A stretch of DNA of 64,000 nucleotides from the NCBI GenBank assembly GCA_963702305.1, contig CAVPBX010000011.1, positions 62,001 to 126,000 of the forward strand, given 5' to 3'. The DNA comes from PALSA-693 sp963702305. GTDB taxonomy: Bacteria > Actinomycetota > Acidimicrobiia > Acidimicrobiales > Palsa-688. Below the pieces are notes generated by a model. It was not told where the DNA came from and ran no database searches. It saw only the letters and a program-made list of their open reading frames with translations. Numbering within the stretch: the first letter of the stretch is position 1; each line of letters starts with the position of its first letter. Position numbers and translations under genes: made by a program. Shown one piece after another: positions 1-8,619 of the stretch.

Positions 1-339
1 TCCGTGGACCGCGGCCACGATCGGCAGCCGGGCGTTGCGGAGCCGGCGGTGGAAGGCCTCGGCCGTCTCGAGGAACTGCTGGTGCTCGGCCGCACTCTCC
101 CGCCGGGCGTTGCCGGACACGTCCCCACCGCCGGAGAAGCCCCGGCCCGCCCCGGTGAGCAGGACGCAGCCGACCTCGGGATCGTCCTCGGCGTCGGCCA
201 GGGCCCAGAGGATCTGGTCGCGCATGCCGCCGGGCCGGGCCGAGATGGCGTTGAGCTTGTCCGGCCGGTCGAGGGTGATGCCCGCCACGCCGCCCGTCTT
301 TTCGTAGCTGATCTCGTCGAGCTGCACCGGTCCCCTCAC
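1..339 (-). CDS. Enoyl-CoA hydratase/isomerase, N-terminal part (runs off the window)
   Basis: The first 113 codons of a crotonase-family protein are read on the minus strand from GTG at 339 and the gene leaves the window at base 1. Crotonases hydrate or isomerise trans-2-enoyl-CoA esters in beta-oxidation-type pathways. The family pattern is visible: ITLDRP at residues 21-26, the first oxyanion-hole segment GAGRGFSGGGD at 63-73, and the start of the second hole (AAVHG) at 109-113. The two catalytic carboxylates would lie beyond the edge. A second GTG 12 bases inside is an alternative start. It is transcribed away from the acyl-CoA synthetase at 390, leaving a 50-base divergent gap. Family assignment is firm; substrate is unknown. 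Confidence 0.88.
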   Translation of the reverse strand, partial: MRGPVQLDEISYEKTGGVAGITLDRPDKLNAISARPGGMRDQILWALADAEDDPEVGCVLLTGAGRGFSGGGDVSGNARRESAAEHQQFLETAEAFHRRLRNARLPIVAAVHG

Positions 340-389
340 GTTCGCCCACCGTCAGCCCCGGTCCGTGTGACCTGCCTACAGTCGACGAC

Positions 390-2509
390 GTGGACCCGCT
401 CAACCTATCGCGACTCCTCAACCCCGCTTCCATCGCGGTCGTCGGCGCCAGCGAGAAGCTGGGCATGTCCAACAATGCGGTCCTGCCAATGCTCGACGCT
501 GGCCGCGAGGTGCATCTCGTCAACCCGAACCGCGACCGCGTCTACGACCTTCCCACCGCCCCCAGCCTCACCGCCCTGGGCCAGCCCATCGACGCGGTGC
601 TTTCGCTGGTCAGTGCGGACCGTTCGATCGACGTGGTGGCCGAGGCCGCGGCGCTGGGCTGCGGCGGCGTGGCGGTGGCGGCCGGAGGGTTCGCCGAGCT
701 CGGCGCGGATGGCGCGGCCCTCCAGGCCCGACTCGTCGCCGCGGCCGGCGAGCAACTCGCGGTCGTGGGACCCAACTGCAGCGGATTCCTCAACGCCCGT
801 TCCCGGCGCGAACCTGTTCACCGGCGGCCGAATCTCGCTGGCCGCCGGTCCGGTCGCGGTGGTCTCGCAGAGCGGCTTCCTGCTCCGCTCTTGCCTGGCG
901 GCGGGCCAGCAGCGCCAGCTCGGCTTCGGGGTGGCCGTCTCGTCCGGCAATGAGGCGGTGTGCGACCTGGCCGCCTACCTCGAGTACCTGGCCGACGACC
1001 CGGCCACCACGGTGGTCTGCCTCGTCATCGAGAAGATTCGCGACGCCGACGCCTTCCTCGGCGCGGTGGCCCGGGTCCGGTCGGCCGGCAAGGCCATCGT
1101 GGCCCTGAAGCTGGGCCGCACGGAACGGTCGCCGCGACATCATGCGGTCCCACACCGGCGCCATCGCCGACGAGAGCTGGGTCTATGACCTGATCCTCCG
1201 CCAGGCGGGGGTCGTCACGGCCCGCGACGTCGATGACCTGCTGGACCGGGCCCAACTGCTGGCCCAGTTGACGCCCGACAGATGGCGGCCGATGCGGGGG
1301 GTGGCGGTCATGGCCTCCTCGGGCGGCGTGGCCGGAGTCGCCGCGGACCTGTCGGTCGAAGAGAACGTGGCCCTGGCCGATCTCGCCGCGCTCGAACCCT
1401 GGGTCCGGGCCCGCGTCCCGGGTGAGGACGGCAGCCTCAATCCGCTCGACCTCACCGGCTTCGTGATGCGCGACCGGGACCTCCTGCTGGAGATGTTCAG
1501 CGGCTATGCCCGGGCCGAAGGAGTCGACGCCCTCGTGCTGTGTTGGTGGGCGGGCGAAGGCGACGAGGGCTGGGCCCGGACGCTCCTCGATCCTTTTGCT
1601 GACGCCGCCACCAAGGCCGCCATCCCCCTCATCGTCAGCCCGGTGGAGGCCACCGCCGTGGGCGGCTGGACCGAGCGCTACCGCGACCAGGGACTGGCCT
1701 TCTGCCGGGGACTGCGCTCCACCCTGCGCGCCATCCAGGCCGTCGAACAGGTGGCGTCGTCACCGCCGGCGGCTGGGTCGTCGGCGGCTGGGTCGTCGGC
1801 CGCGGCTCCGATCTCCGCCCCCGCCGTCACCGCCGTCACCGCCATCGCCGCGCCGGCGCTCGTCGACAGCCCGGCCGGACCGATCGTGGGCTTCGCCGAT
1901 GCTATGACCCTCCTGGCCGGGGCGGGGGTGCCGGTGGCGCCGTACGTCGTGCTGCCCGACGGCACCGACGACGACCCCGCCATCGCCTCCCTGGGCGACC
2001 GGCTGGTCGTCAAGCTCGCCGACGTGCCCCACCGCACCGAGCTCGACGCGGTCCGCCTTGGCGTGCCGCCGCGCCAGGTGGCCGCCGCGGTCCGGGAACT
2101 GCGTGCTATCGCCGCCCGCCACCACACCCCCGCGACGGTCGCCGTCCAGGCCATGGTCGCGGGCCACGGGGAAGCGTTCATCGGGGTGCAAGGCCACACC
2201 GATCTGGGCCCGGTGCTGCTCCTCGGCCGCGGCGGCATCTTCCTCGAGCTGGCCCGGAAGGTCGACGGCCGGCAGCTGCCCCTCGACCCGGGCGCAACCC
2301 AGTCGCTCGTCACCGCGGTGGCCGGCGACATCGAGCGCATCCGGGGCCAGGCCCCCTGGCCCCTCGAGCCGCTAGGTGCCGCGGTCGAGGGCGCCGGGCG
2401 CCTCTGGCAGGCGACAGAGTCGTGGTTGGCGTCGGCGGACATCAACCCGCTGGTCGTCACGGCCGACGGTGCCGTCGCCGTCGACGCCCTCCTGATCGTC
2501 CGGACCTGA
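390..2509 (+). CDS. ADP-forming acyl-CoA synthetase (acetate-CoA ligase type), two frameshifts
   Basis: This gene encodes a single-chain NDP-forming acyl-CoA synthetase, which makes acyl-CoA from a carboxylate, CoA and ATP with release of ADP. The order is a CoA-binding Rossmann domain (ASIAVVGAS near residues 13-21), a succinyl-CoA-ligase-like domain (VVSQSGF, then MRSHTGAIA with the expected phosphohistidine-type motif), an Ala/Ser linker and a C-terminal ATP-grasp domain. Frame breaks occur at about 796-798 (extra C after LNA) and 1132-1133 (extra C before RDIMRSHTG). Dropping one base at each restores about 705 residues, the usual family length. Downstream and upstream parts are well conserved, so sequence error or very recent inactivation is likely. 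The GTG start at 390 has no clear ribosome site. Confidence 0.85.
1768..1797 (+). repeat. 15-bp tandem duplication inside the synthetase linker
   Basis: The unit GGCGGCTGGGTCGTC occurs twice in a row (1768-1782 and 1783-1797). It keeps the reading frame and lengthens a Pro/Ala/Ser linker just before the ATP-grasp domain. It resembles the 15-16 bp duplications found elsewhere in this window. Confidence 0.8.
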
Positions 2510-3032
2510 CGCCGGCGGGGCCGGCGGGACGGGCCGGCGAGGCCGGCGAGGCCGGCGGGGCGGCGGCCCCGGTCGATGGGCCGGGTTTCCGCCGACCACA
2601 ACCGTTTCGCGACAGGCGCGCCGGCGCTCGGCACAGGTTTGGCGCGAAACGGTTTATATACGCCGTTTCGTGACAAGCGTTGGCGGCGGCCAAACGCGTG
2701 TGGCGCGAAACGGATCCTGGGCCCGCTTCGGGCGGACCGCCCGCCACTTTGTCACCCACTCTCCCCCGAGCGACCGACCTCGGGTGACGTTGTGGCGGCC
2801 CGCCGCCCCCTTTGTAACAACTACTCGCGCCTACGCCGCCGGGTGTGTTGCGAAGTGGCGATCCAGCCGGCCAGCCCGCCTGATGACCACGCACCACGGC
2901 TGCCTGGCGGTGCGCCACGTTGTGCGGGACCGGCGTCCCCGGCCGAGCCGAACGCCCCCCGAGGTCGTATCCCGGCGCCGGCCGTGGCATCCTGAAAGGG
3001 GCCCGGCGACGGGCCGACCGAAGGAGGTAGCG
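2510..3032. other. 523-bp intergenic region between synthetase and VOC gene
   Basis: No convincing gene is seen here. It opens with GC-only low-complexity sequence (2512-2570, repeats of GGCCGGCGAG type), which may act as a terminator for the synthetase. It then holds the 61-bp repeats described separately (2602-2713), two short T-rich stretches around 2748 and 2811 containing TTTGTNAC, and a leader ending in an excellent ribosome binding site AAGGAGGT (3021-3028) for the next gene. Open frames crossing it lack codon bias or family resemblance. Confidence 0.6.
2602..2713. promoter_or_regulatory. Two tandem 61-bp units with four inverted TTGkCrCGAAACGG half-sites
   Basis: The motif TGGCGCGAAACGG stands at 2640-2652 and 2701-2713. 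Its inverted form CCGTTTCG(C/T)GACA stands at 2602-2614 and 2663-2675. Both classes are spaced exactly 61 bases. The middle two sites form a tight dyad with a 10-base spacer containing TTTATATA, the most AT-rich point in the region and a plausible -10 element. The arrangement looks like a repeated operator for the downstream VOC/amidohydrolase operon; a structured repeat without regulatory role is the alternative. Confidence 0.6.
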
Positions 3033-3671
3033 ATGAGCGACGCCACTATCGAGGACCGAGCCGCCACGTTTGACGGGATGAGCCCGGCGCAGACGGTCGA
3101 ACGGCCCGGCCGGCCGGCCATGCTCAGCCACGTGGCCTACGTCACCCGCGACACCGAGGCCACCACCGACTTCTACAGCCGGCTGATGGGCATGGAGCTG
3201 GTCAACGCCGTTTTGGACGACGCCATCCCGTCGACGGGGGAACCGGTGCCGTACTTCCACTCCTTCTTCCGGATGGCGGACGGCTCGACGGTCGCCTTCT
3301 TCGAGGCGCCGGAGTTACCGCCACTCGAGGACCCACCCCATCCCGCCTACCGCACCTTCCAGCACCTGGCCCTCCAGGTCGACAGCCCGGACCTGGTGGA
3401 CCGTTGGCACCGCTGGCTGGAGAGCAACGGCGTTGAGGTACTGGGTCCGGTCGACCACAAGATCATCTACAGCATCTATTTCCACGATCCCAACGGCATC
3501 CGCCTGGAGATCACGGCGCCCCTGTCGCCGACCTGGAACGACAACGCCGACCAGGCCGCCGCCCACCTCGCGGACTGGACCGCCGTCAAGGCCCAGGCCC
3601 GGGCCTCCGGCGAGGACATGGCCACTGTCCTGCATCAGCTCACCAGCGAGCGGAGCCACCGCCGCTCATGA
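3033..3671 (+). CDS. VOC-family metalloprotein (glyoxalase/extradiol dioxygenase-like)
   Basis: A 212-residue vicinal-oxygen-chelate protein. The metal ligands expected for the fold are visible: His in LSHVAYVTRD (about residue 33), His in QHLALQV (about 112) and Glu in RLEIT (about 157), with the FHDPNG turn before it. VOC enzymes with this 2-His-1-Glu set include extradiol ring-cleaving dioxygenases, glyoxalases and epimerases, so the reaction is not settled. The ATG at 3033 is chosen because AAGGAGGT sits five bases upstream; a longer upstream open frame is not coding-like. Its stop overlaps the start of the amidohydrolase by four bases (ATGA), so the two are translationally coupled. Confidence 0.85.
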   Translation: MSDATIEDRAATFDGMSPAQTVERPGRPAMLSHVAYVTRDTEATTDFYSRLMGMELVNAVLDDAIPSTGEPVPYFHSFFRMADGSTVAFFEAPELPPLEDPPHPAYRTFQHLALQVDSPDLVDRWHRWLESNGVEVLGPVDHKIIYSIYFHDPNGIRLEITAPLSPTWNDNADQAAAHLADWTAVKAQARASGEDMATVLHQLTSERSHRRS

Positions 3672-4865
3672 TCGACATCCCGAGGATCGTCAGCGTTGAC
3701 GACCACGTCGTCGAGCCGGCCCACGTCTGGGAGCGGTGGCTGCCGGCGGAATTCCGGGATCGGGGCCCCAAGGTGGTCCGCCGCGGCATTCGCGACATCG
3801 ACTACGTCGGGACCGCCAGCTACGTCGAGCATTTCGACGACGACTCTCCGACCAAGGTCGACTGCTGGCTCTACGAGGATCTCGTCTACACCCACAAGCG
3901 CATGGTGGCGGCGGCCGGGTACTCGAAAGAGGAAATGACCCTCACCCCCATCACCTACGACGACATGCGCCCCGGCTGCTACGACCCGAAGGCCCGGCTC
4001 GAGGACATGGATGCCGGCTGGGTCGAGGCGTCCATGTGCTTTCCGACGCTGCCCCGTTTCTGCGGCCAGACGTTTCTCGAGGGGCACGACAAGGACCTGG
4101 GTCTGGCCTGCGTACGGGCCTACAACGACTGGATGGCGGAGGAGTGGTGCGGCGACTCCGGTGGCCGGCTCATCCCGCTCGGCATCATCCCCCTCTGGGA
4201 CCCCCACCTGGCCGCCACCGAGGTCCGGCGCAACGCGGCGCGGGGCTTCCGGGCGGTGTGCTTCAGCGAGCTGCCGTACCACCTGGGGCTGCCGACCATC
4301 CACACCGGGCACTGGGATCCGTTCTTCGCAGCCTGCGCCGAGACCCGCACGGCAGTGGCCATGCACATCGGCTCCTCGTCGAAGATGCCCGCCGCGTCGC
4401 CGGACGCCCCGCCGTCGGTCAGCGCCACCCTCGCCTTCGGCAACGCCATGTCCTCTCTTGTCGACTTCTTGATGTCCGGCCTGCTGGTGCGTTTCGCCGA
4501 CCTGAAGCTGCTGTACGCCGAGAGCCAGATCGGCTGGATCCCCTACGCCCTCCAGCGGGTCGACCAGGTGTGGGAGGACAACCAGGGCTGGGCCCAGACC
4601 AAGCACATCCCCGAGCCGCCCTCGACGTACTACTACCAGTCGGTGTTCGGCTGCTTCATCAATGACGCCCACGGCCTCAAGTCGCTCGACGAGGTCGGGG
4701 TGGGCAACGTCACCGCCGAGACCGACTACCCGCACTCGGATTCGTCGTGGCCCGACACCAAGGAGATCATGACGAAGCTGACGGCCGGGCTCTCCGACGA
4801 GGTGGTGCACCGCATCCTGCCGCGGCAACGCCATCGACCTCCTCGGGCTCGACCACCTGCGCTGA
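3668..4865 (+). CDS. Amidohydrolase (ACMSD-like, metal-dependent hydrolase), one frameshift
   Basis: An amidohydrolase-2 family TIM-barrel protein. Members hydrolyse C-C or C-N bonds or decarboxylate, often in aromatic or ring degradation. Visible landmarks are the N-terminal SVDDHVVEP, VAMHIGSSSK in the middle and ETDYPHSDSSWP near the end (metal-binding Asp/His). The frame breaks at about 4820: reading on gives a proline/arginine-rich tail, whereas skipping one C gives RGNAIDLLGLDHLR and a stop at 4863-4865, the typical family ending of a 398-residue protein. It is coupled to the VOC gene and ends six bases before the convergent ligase. Single-base sequence error is the likeliest cause of the break. 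Confidence 0.87.
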
Positions 4866-4871
4866 ACGCGA

Positions 4872-6419
4872 TCAGGCTCCCGCCAGTTCCTCGCGCAGTT
4901 CCCGCTTGAGGACCTTGCCGTAGGCGTTGCGGGGCAGGCCGTCGCGCACCACGAAGCGGCGGGGCCGCTTGTACCCGGCCAGCACGCTGGCGCAATGCGC
5001 CGCCAGCCGACTCGGGAGGTCGCCGTCATCGGCGCCGGCACGGGGCACCACGACCGCGGTCACGATCTCACCCCAGGTCCGGTCGGCCACGCCGACCACC
5101 GCCACCTCGCGCACGTCGGGGTGGTCGGCGAGGGCGGCCTCCACCTCAACGGCGTAGACGTTCGACCCGCCGCTGATGATCATGTCCTTGGCCCGATCCA
5201 GCAGGTACACGTACCCCTGCTCGTCCATCCGGCCCAGGTCGCCGGTGTGCAGCCAGCCGTTCTGGAGCGTCTCGGCGGTCGCTTCAGGCCGGTTCCAGTA
5301 GCCGAGCATCACCGCGCCGCCCCGGACGGCCACTTCGCCGATCTGGCCCGGATCCAGCTCGGCATCGTCGTCGCCGAGAATGCGGACGTCGGTGCCGGGC
5401 CGAGCCACGCCGGCCGAGGCCAGCCGTTCCGGCCGGTCGCCGGCCAAGGCGGCCGCGTGGTCGCGGCTGCTGAGGACGGTGGCCGTCATCGGGGTCTCGC
5501 CTTGCCCGAAGAGTTGGACAAAGACGGGCCCGAACAGCTGGAGGGCCTGACGGAGGTCGGCCGGGGCGAACGGGGCCCCGCCGTAGACGATGTGGCGGAG
5601 GGCCGGTAACTCCGGGCGGGCGCCGGCGAGGGCATCGATGAGCATCACGATCTGGGTCGGTACCAGCCAGGTGTTGGTGACCCGCGCCCGGGCCAGCAGG
5701 TCGAGGATGGCGGTGGGATCGAACCGGGTGTCGGTGGGGAGCAGCTGATGGGCGCCGCGGGCGATGGCGGCCAAGGCGTGGAACCCGGCCCCGTGGCTCA
5801 GCGGAGCGGCGTGCAAAGTGACGTCGCGCTCATCGAGGGGCGTCAGGTCGGCCAGCCAGGACGCGGTGACGAAGCCCAGGATCCCATGGGTGAGCATCGC
5901 CCCCTTCGGTCGCCCGGTGGTGCCCGACGTGTAAAACAGCCAGGCCAGGTCGTCCCGGCCCACCGCGACCACGGCCGGCGACGGGTCGGCCGAGGCGATC
6001 AGCGCCTCGTGATCGAGCACGCCACCCGGCCGGTCCCGGGCGCCGGCCGCCACCATGGTGACCCCATCCAGGCCGGCGCCAGTCACCACCGGCACGCCCT
6101 CGACGTCCGTGAGCACGGCCACCGCACCCGAGTCCTCGACGTGGAAGGTGACCTCCTCGGAGGTGAAGCGGCTGTTGAGCGGCACCAGGCAATAGCCCGC
6201 CTTGAAGCAGGCAAACATGGCCTCGAGCAGCTCGGGCCGGTTGCGCATGAGCACACCGACGCGGTCGCCTCGGGCCACCCCCGCTGCGGCCAGACCGTGG
6301 GCCAAGGCGTTGGTCCGCCGGTCCAACTCGGCGTACGATCGCGTCTGCTGACGCCAGGTGACCGCCGGCCGATCGGGGAACCGCCGAGCCGTTACCGTCA
6401 GCAGCTGGCCCACATTCAC
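4872..6419 (-). CDS. AMP-forming acyl-CoA ligase (FadD-like, ANL superfamily)
   Basis: A 515-residue AMP-forming ligase that adenylates a carboxylate and transfers it to CoA. The P-loop YTSGTTGRPKG lies at residues 163-173. The core motifs YGGAPF, FGQGE, WLHTGDLGRMDEQGY and the hinge DRAKDMIISGG follow, and the catalytic lysine is in PRNAYGKVLKREL near the C-terminus. Length and motif order are complete. It is convergent with the amidohydrolase and divergent from the LLM oxidoreductase at 6458, across a 38-base gap. Substrate cannot be read from sequence; medium-chain or cyclic acids are typical for this type. Confidence 0.92.
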   Translation of the reverse strand: MNVGQLLTVTARRFPDRPAVTWRQQTRSYAELDRRTNALAHGLAAAGVARGDRVGVLMRNRPELLEAMFACFKAGYCLVPLNSRFTSEEVTFHVEDSGAVAVLTDVEGVPVVTGAGLDGVTMVAAGARDRPGGVLDHEALIASADPSPAVVAVGRDDLAWLFYTSGTTGRPKGAMLTHGILGFVTASWLADLTPLDERDVTLHAAPLSHGAGFHALAAIARGAHQLLPTDTRFDPTAILDLLARARVTNTWLVPTQIVMLIDALAGARPELPALRHIVYGGAPFAPADLRQALQLFGPVFVQLFGQGETPMTATVLSSRDHAAALAGDRPERLASAGVARPGTDVRILGDDDAELDPGQIGEVAVRGGAVMLGYWNRPEATAETLQNGWLHTGDLGRMDEQGYVYLLDRAKDMIISGGSNVYAVEVEAALADHPDVREVAVVGVADRTWGEIVTAVVVPRAGADDGDLPSRLAAHCASVLAGYKRPRRFVVRDGLPRNAYGKVLKRELREELAGA

Positions 6420-6442
6420 CGCCGTGTTTCTACCAGCCCAAC

Positions 6443-6448
6443 TACGTT
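6443..6448 (+). promoter_or_regulatory. Probable -10 element (TACGTT) for the LLM operon
   Basis: TACGTT fits the actinobacterial TAnnnT -10 pattern and lies nine bases before the GTG at 6458. That leaves almost no leader and no ribosome binding site, so a leaderless or near-leaderless transcript is inferred. Confidence 0.4.
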
Positions 6449-6457
6449 ACCGTTCGC

Positions 6458-7510
6458 GTGATGACCGGCCGGGACGCCACCCTTCTCGGGAGTTACGTGC
6501 TGCCCGGAGGCGTTCCTGACCCCCGTCCGGGGCTCGCGCAAGCTCGCAACGCGGAGGCGGCCGGGCTCGGGACCGTGTGGATCGGTGAGCGTTACGACAC
6601 CAAGGATCTGCCCTCGCTCGCCGGCGCGCTCAGCCAGGTGACGAGCCGGGTGAGCATCGGGGCGGGAGTGACCCACACCGGGCTGCGCCACCCCATGGTG
6701 CTGGCGTCGATGGGCCAAACCCTGCAGGCCCTGTCCGGCGGCCGGTTCCTCCTCGGCATCGGGCGGTCGGCGATGTGGCGGTGGCGCAACTACGGCGCGC
6801 CCGCGCCGATCCTGGCCTCGCTGGGCGATACCGCCGACATCCTCCGTCGCCTGTGGGCCGGTGAGACCGTCCGCTACGACGGGCCCGCGGGCCAGTTTCC
6901 CCAACTGCGGTTGGCGCAGCGCGTCGACGGGCCGCCGCCCCCCGTGCTGCTGGCGGCCGTCGGTCCGAAGACACTGGCCCTGGCGGGACACTCCTTCGAC
7001 GGCGTGATCCTGCACCCCTTCCTCACCGCCGACGCGGTGGCCCGGTCGGTCCAGGCGGTCCGGACCGCGGCGGCCGAGGCGGGCCGCGATCCGTCCACCT
7101 TGCGGTGTTACGCCACCGTGGTGGTGGCGCCCGACCGCTCGACCGAGGACGCGGAGTTGGCGGTCCGGGCTCGGGCCGCGGGGTATTTCCAGGTGGCCGG
7201 GCTCGGTGACGCCCTGGTGACTGCCAACGGCTGGGACCCGGCCGCACTCGCCCGCTACCGCGACCACCCCACGCTCGTCGCGCTCGGCGACCAGCAGGCC
7301 GACAAGGCCCTGTCCCGCCAGGAGCTCGTGGAGGTGAGCCGGAGCCTGCCGGCGGGATGGCTGCCCTCGTCGTCGGCGACCGGCTCGGCGGCCGAATGCG
7401 CCAAGCGGCTGCACGAGTATGTCGACGCGGGCGCAAATGAGCTGATCCTCCACGGCACCACAGCCGAACACCTCGGCCCCCTGGCCGAGCAGTTCGCGGA
7501 GAACCGATGA
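6458..7510 (+). CDS. LLM-class F420-dependent oxidoreductase
   Basis: A 350-residue luciferase-like monooxygenase-fold protein of the F420-using type (it resembles the TIGR03857 group). The fold is recognised from LLGSYVLPGG at the start, GTVWIGERYDTKD, the VSIGAGVTHTGLRHP strand and the LSGGRFLLGIGRS loop. Members transfer hydride between F420 and organic substrates, often alcohols or ketones in catabolic clusters. The start is GTG 6458 or the adjacent ATG 6461. The stop overlaps the start of the next gene by four bases (ATGA), making an oxidoreductase-kinase-hydrolase operon. F420 use is inferred from family, not shown. Confidence 0.88.
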   Translation: MMTGRDATLLGSYVLPGGVPDPRPGLAQARNAEAAGLGTVWIGERYDTKDLPSLAGALSQVTSRVSIGAGVTHTGLRHPMVLASMGQTLQALSGGRFLLGIGRSAMWRWRNYGAPAPILASLGDTADILRRLWAGETVRYDGPAGQFPQLRLAQRVDGPPPPVLLAAVGPKTLALAGHSFDGVILHPFLTADAVARSVQAVRTAAAEAGRDPSTLRCYATVVVAPDRSTEDAELAVRARAAGYFQVAGLGDALVTANGWDPAALARYRDHPTLVALGDQQADKALSRQELVEVSRSLPAGWLPSSSATGSAAECAKRLHEYVDAGANELILHGTTAEHLGPLAEQFAENR

Positions 7511-8619
7511 CCGCAGCCACGGTGGACGAACTGGTCGAACCCCTCACCGCCTGGCTGGCCGGCCGGCTGGGTGCCACCGAAGTCGTCGTCGCCAGTCTGG
7601 AGCGGCCCGCGGCGGGACAGTCCAACGACACCATCCTGTGCGAGGCCGTCGCCGACGGTCAGGCGCAGCATCTGGTGGTCCGACGCCAGGCCGGGGGGGC
7701 CGCCATCTTCCGCCGCCCGGACGTCCTGCGCGAGGCCCGCGTCCTACAGGGGTTGGCGGGCACCCGGGTGCCCGTTCCGGTCGTGCGGTGGACCGAACCC
7801 GACCCCGCGGTGCTCGGGGCCCCGTTCTTCGTCATGGAGCGAGTACCCGGGCGGGTGCCGCTCGGAAAGCCGTCCATCCACACCGTGGGCTGGCTCCCGA
7901 TGCTGACGGCTGGCGAGCGCGAGCGGCTGTGGGCCTCGGCCCTCGACGTGCTGGTCGCGGTGCACGAGGTCGACTGGCGCGCCAGTCACGTCTTTCTCCT
8001 CGACAATGACGAGTCGGGGGGCTCGCTCGAAACTTCCGTGGCCGCGCTCACCGAGTGGTACCGATGGAGCACCGCCGGGCGGGAGTTTCCCATCACCGAC
8101 GCCGCCGCCGAGCACCTGATCCAGCGGGCGCCGGGACTCGACACGGACGAGAGGGTGCTGCTCTGGGGCGATCCTCGCGTCGGGAACATGATCTTCCGCG
8201 ACGACCACACGGTCGCCGCCGCCATCGACTGGGAGACGGCGACGGTGGGTTGCGCCGAGCGCGACGTGGCCCACTGGCTGTTCTTCGACGAGTTCCAGAC
8301 CGACGCCGCCGGCATCGCCCGCCTGCCGGGGTGGCCCGATCGAACCACCACCATCGCTCGCTACCAGGCGACATCGGGGCGCCGCCTCCGAGACCTGGCG
8401 TTCTTCGACATCATGGACGAGTTCTTCATGGCAACCACCCTCATCCGCCAGGCCGACGCCCGGGTGGCCCGAGGGCTCGCCCCCGAGAACACCCGGATGG
8501 GGCACGACAACACCGTTACCCAGATGCTGGCCCGCCGCCTGCGCCTCCCTGTCCCTGAGCTGTCACCCGACTACCTCGCCCATCGGGGCGTGGCCGATCC
8601 CAGGAAGATGACGACATGA
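7507..8619 (+). CDS. Phosphotransferase-family kinase (APH fold)
   Basis: A 370-residue aminoglycoside-phosphotransferase-fold protein. Nucleotide-lobe features are AAGQSNDT and VVRRQAGG; the catalytic loop is LLWGDPRVGNMIF (WGD instead of the common HGD, aspartate kept, Asn kept) and the metal site is AAIDWETATVG. APH-fold enzymes beside acyl-CoA genes are usually not antibiotic resistance proteins; some phosphorylate hydroxyacyl-CoA. It is coupled on both sides by ATGA overlaps to the LLM oxidoreductase and the alpha/beta hydrolase, so the three probably act in one step series. The substrate is unknown. Confidence 0.85.
   Translation: MTAATVDELVEPLTAWLAGRLGATEVVVASLERPAAGQSNDTILCEAVADGQAQHLVVRRQAGGAAIFRRPDVLREARVLQGLAGTRVPVPVVRWTEPDPAVLGAPFFVMERVPGRVPLGKPSIHTVGWLPMLTAGERERLWASALDVLVAVHEVDWRASHVFLLDNDESGGSLETSVAALTEWYRWSTAGREFPITDAAAEHLIQRAPGLDTDERVLLWGDPRVGNMIFRDDHTVAAAIDWETATVGCAERDVAHWLFFDEFQTDAAGIARLPGWPDRTTTIARYQATSGRRLRDLAFFDIMDEFFMATTLIRQADARVARGLAPENTRMGHDNTVTQMLARRLRLPVPELSPDYLAHRGVADPRKMTT

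Noticed and set aside
796..1133. Programmed ribosomal frameshifting in the acyl-CoA synthetase
   Set aside because: No slippery heptamer, stop-codon context or downstream structure is evident, and similar breaks occur in unrelated genes.
4..1188. Long plus-strand open frame of 394 codons at the window start
   Set aside because: Its first third is antisense to the enoyl-CoA hydratase and only its last part is real, as the middle section of the frameshifted acyl-CoA synthetase.
2602..2713. CRISPR array
   Set aside because: Only two 61-bp units with internally inverted motifs and no constant repeat/variable spacer pattern; no cas gene nearby.
7507..8619. Aminoglycoside resistance kinase
   Set aside because: Gene context is CoA-ester metabolism and the catalytic loop differs from resistance enzymes; the fold alone does not imply drug resistance.
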